Positions 21,918-23,693 of a stretch of 23,693 bases of DNA are shown piece by piece; position 1 is the first letter of the stretch; every line of letters starts with the position of its first letter. Where the stretch lies: the NCBI GenBank assembly GCA_021771675.1, contig JAETOP010000054.1, forward strand, positions 1-23,693, in the 5' to 3' direction. Made by a program: the position numbers and the translations under genes. The notes beneath the pieces were generated by a model, which made no database searches, was not told the DNA's origin, and saw nothing but the letters and a program-made list of their open reading frames with translations. The stretch is from Oscillospiraceae bacterium. GTDB taxonomy: Bacteria; Bacillota_A; Clostridia; Oscillospirales; Oscillospiraceae.

Positions 21918-21924
21918 TGCTTCT

Positions 21925-22596
21925 CTAATTTGGAGGAAAATGGGTATAGGTCTTTCCCGCCTTTGGGATGCAGCCCTTCAGTGCCGCCAGCTGGGAGGCG
22001 GTGACGAACTGGTAGCCCTGGGCGGCCAGCTGGTCGATGATGTGCAGGGCGGCAGTGACGGAGCTGTCGGACATATCGTGGAGCAAAATCACATCCCCAT
22101 CCGACACATGCTTCACTACCGCCTGCTCGATGGCGGCAGGATTCTGAACGGCCCAGTCCTTGGGGTCCACGGACCAGTTCAAAATCGCCAGATTCCGGGC
22201 CTCGGCCACCTGGCGCACCCCGTCGCTGCAACAGCCTCCGGGAGGACGGAGGAAACGCACCTGGCACCCCTCCGGCAGCAGGGCCTCGGTGTCCAGAATC
22301 TCCTGGGCAATCCGACGGCGGCCCAGCTCCTGCATATTCTTGTGGCTGTAGCCGTGGTTGCCCACCTCGTGGCCCTCGTCGACGATCCGCTGGGTCTGGG
22401 CAGGGTATTCCTTCACCCGGTAGCCGCAGAGCAGGAAGGTGGCCTTGGCCCCCCGCTCCTTCAGGCCGTCCAGCAGACGATCGGTGTAGCGTCCTGAGGG
22501 GCCGTCGTCAAAGGTCAGGGCCACATATTTCCCCTCCGCCGACACCGGCAGCGTCAGAAGCCACAGACAGCACAGCAGCGCACATACCCGCCGCAT
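21925..22596 (-). CDS. Secreted polysaccharide deacetylase (NodB domain, PdaA/CDA-like)
   Basis: A 223-aa exported carbohydrate esterase 4 family protein that removes acetyl groups from peptidoglycan or another N-acetyl-glycan. Residues 1-20 are a signal peptide (MRRVCALLCCLWLLTLPVSA). The five NodB motifs are seen: TFDDGP (28-33), the zinc-binding HxxxH in EVGNHGYSH, RPPGG, the SVDPKDW segment and VILLHD. The start at 22596 is chosen because GTGAGGTC precedes it and the signal peptide begins there; the frame stays open far upstream, but that part lies opposite the divergent methyltransferase gene and has no protein character. The chain ends soon after the catalytic domain. Confidence 0.92.
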   Translation of the reverse strand: MRRVCALLCCLWLLTLPVSAEGKYVALTFDDGPSGRYTDRLLDGLKERGAKATFLLCGYRVKEYPAQTQRIVDEGHEVGNHGYSHKNMQELGRRRIAQEILDTEALLPEGCQVRFLRPPGGCCSDGVRQVAEARNLAILNWSVDPKDWAVQNPAAIEQAVVKHVSDGDVILLHDMSDSSVTAALHIIDQLAAQGYQFVTASQLAALKGCIPKAGKTYTHFPPN

Positions 22597-22615
22597 TGAC
22601 CTCACATCCTTTCCA

Positions 22616-22644
22616 TTGACCTTTTTGAAAAAACAGGGTACAAT
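22616..22644 (+). promoter_or_regulatory. Promoter of the rlmA-like gene
   Basis: TTGACC (22616-22621), a 17-nt spacer and TACAAT (22639-22644), five of six matches in each box. The start site near 22651 leaves a short leader containing AAGGGAG (22657-22663). Confidence 0.8.
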
Positions 22645-22670
22645 ATATAAAAAACGAAGGGAGCGCAACG

Positions 22671-23471
22671 ATGGAACTGATCTGCCCCCTCTGCGGTCAG
22701 GCGCTGAACCGGGAGGAAAAGCGATACATCTGTCCCAGGGGCCACAACTTCGATATTGCCCGTCAGGGCTATGTGAATCTACTGACGGTGCAGCAGAAGC
22801 ATTCCCTCTCCCCCGGGGACACCCGGGAGCAGGTGCTCTCCCGCCGCGCCTTTTTGGAAGCGGGGTTCTACGCCCCCATTTCGGGTGAACTGAACCGGGC
22901 CGCCGTGGACTTCCATGCCCAGGGGCCGATTCTAGATGTGGGCTGTGGGGAGGGCTACTATTCTGCCCGGCTCTCCCAGGCCATGGGCGCTGAGCTGGTG
23001 GGGCTGGACATCTCCAAGGAGGCTGTCCGCTGCGCCGCCGGAACCTACAAGGGCCCCGCTTGGCTCTGCGCCACCGCCGCCCACATCCCACTGCGGGAGG
23101 GGAGCGTAGGCACCCTGACCAGTTTGTTTGCCCTGACATTGCCGGAGGAATTCCGCCGGGTTCTGCGCCGGGACGGACTGTTTTTCCAGGTGCTGGCCGC
23201 AGAAGATCATCTGCTGGGTCTGAAATCCATATTGTATGAAGAACTGACCCACAAGGAGAAAAACACCGTCCCGGCGCTGCCAGGCTTTCAGCTGTTGGAA
23301 TCCAGGCCCATTCGTTTTTCCTTCCAATTGGAGGGAGATCAAATCCGGATCCTTTTCGCCATGACGCCCCATCTGTTCCGCATTGGCAAAGCGGGAGCGG
23401 CACGCCTGGCAGAAACCATTCACCTTCAGGACACTGCCAGCTGCGTTCTGAATGTGTACCGAGTCACCTGA
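22671..23471 (+). CDS. rlmA: 23S rRNA (guanine-N1) methyltransferase, RlmA family
   Basis: SAM-dependent methyltransferase of 266 aa that modifies a guanine in helix 35 of 23S rRNA (G745 by RlmA-I, G748 by RlmA-II). The N-terminal zinc finger has C5, C8, C21 and H25 (CPLCGQ...YICPRGHNFD), followed by the family's ARQGYVNLL and the HSLSPGDTREQVLSRRAFLE segment. The Rossmann SAM loop is ILDVGCGEGYY (87-97), and GLDIS follows. The ribosome-binding site AAGGGAG precedes the ATG. Gram-positive members are usually RlmA-II/TlrB-like, but I cannot tell which position is methylated here. It is divergent from the deacetylase gene and ends at a strong terminator. Confidence 0.9.
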   Translation: MELICPLCGQALNREEKRYICPRGHNFDIARQGYVNLLTVQQKHSLSPGDTREQVLSRRAFLEAGFYAPISGELNRAAVDFHAQGPILDVGCGEGYYSARLSQAMGAELVGLDISKEAVRCAAGTYKGPAWLCATAAHIPLREGSVGTLTSLFALTLPEEFRRVLRRDGLFFQVLAAEDHLLGLKSILYEELTHKEKNTVPALPGFQLLESRPIRFSFQLEGDQIRILFAMTPHLFRIGKAGAARLAETIHLQDTASCVLNVYRVT

Positions 23472-23508
23472 CAAGGGTACTTTTCCCCGAAAAATGACGA
23501 ATATGCGA

Positions 23509-23546
23509 AATCCGCAGACAGGAAAAAACTGTCTGCGGATTTTTTG
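23509..23546 (+). terminator. Rho-independent terminator of rlmA
   Basis: AATCCGCAGACAG (23509-23521), loop GAAAAAA, CTGTCTGCGGATT (23529-23541), then TTTT. A 13-bp perfect stem plus T-run. Confidence 0.93.
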
Positions 23547-23572
23547 CAGTTTACCAGGTTGAAAAACGCACA

Positions 23573-23693
23573 AATCCTAAGTTGGCGGGATGTTTGACCC
23601 GCCCGCTGTCCGACGCTTTCTGGGCAGAACGTTGAGCGGTAATGGGTAACGGCTTTTGAGGGAGGCTCCCCTGTGTAAGGGGAGCTGGCACGG
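23573..23693. repeat. GC-rich intergenic repeat, left arm cut by window end
   Basis: GGCGGGATGTTTGACCCGCC (23583-23602), then TTTCTGGGCAGAACGTTGAGCGG and GAGGCTCCCCTGTGTAAGGGGAGCTGGCACGG in order, matching the left arm at 7771-7850 closely. The window ends inside the second hairpin (CACGG...), so the right arm is not visible. No gene is present. Confidence 0.75.

Noticed and set aside
22597..23403. Upstream extension of the polysaccharide deacetylase to 492 codons
   Set aside because: The added part is antisense to the RlmA gene, is Pro/Arg-rich, and would bury the signal peptide; the start at 22596 has its own ribosome-binding site.

Overview
The window is a GC-rich chromosomal segment that reads as a member of the Clostridia, most likely an Oscillospiraceae/Ruminococcaceae-type gut bacterium. 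This is inferred from three things: a T-box-controlled threonyl-tRNA synthetase; near-consensus sigma-A promoters (TTGACA-17-TATAAT); and Gram-positive style gene content with many copies of short GC-rich intergenic repeats carrying GCTCCCC...GGGGAGC hairpins. No tRNA, rRNA, CRISPR array, integrase or transposase gene was found.

Layout. (1) 216-6912, minus strand: an ethanolamine-utilisation (eut) locus in two tightly coupled blocks, adh(eutG-like)-eutA-eutC-eutL and then, after about 370 nt of repeat-like DNA, eutM-eutT-eutB. Ethanolamine ammonia-lyase (EutBC), its reactivase (EutA), the adenosyl-B12 supplier (EutT), two microcompartment shell proteins (EutL, EutM) and an alcohol dehydrogenase are present. 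EutE, EutD, EutN, EutH and the EutVW regulators are not in the window. eutB is separated from eutC, unlike the common A-B-C-L-M order. (2) 7054-9983, plus: a tiny membrane protein overlapping ruvC, then ruvA and ruvB, the Holliday-junction machinery, with repeat DNA between the genes. (3) 10364-10642: a small, probably highly expressed zinc-ribbon protein. (4) 11221-13294, minus: thrS without a TGS domain, under a T-box riboswitch. (5) 13793-15250: an XRE-type regulator, a divergent small secreted protein with a long structured leader, and a perfect promoter with no clear gene behind it. (6) 15447-17612: psuK-psuG for pseudouridine catabolism, with an operator-like palindrome at the promoter. 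(7) 17862-19659: a membrane glycosyltransferase and an AraC-type regulator. (8) 19875-21817: a DUF3795-like/VOC fusion, a PhnB-like VOC protein and an AT-richer P-loop kinase. (9) 21925-23471: a secreted polysaccharide deacetylase divergent from an RlmA-type rRNA methyltransferase.

The most unusual signals lie between genes. Two copies of a ~160-nt palindromic element (9997-10159 and 19698-19858) keep the same three-tier stem while the paired bases differ in a compensatory way, and they share conserved internal segments; I do not recognise the family. A second, more abundant repeat family also shows compensatory hairpin changes between its left and right arms. Simple AT-rich motifs (GAATTAGGA-type and GATATAAGATATGAGATA-type) sit directly at the stop codons of several genes and recur in inverted orientation before the next start codon. 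Several intergenic regions of 300-600 nt are therefore repeat insertions, some of them lying between promoter and gene or inside an operon.
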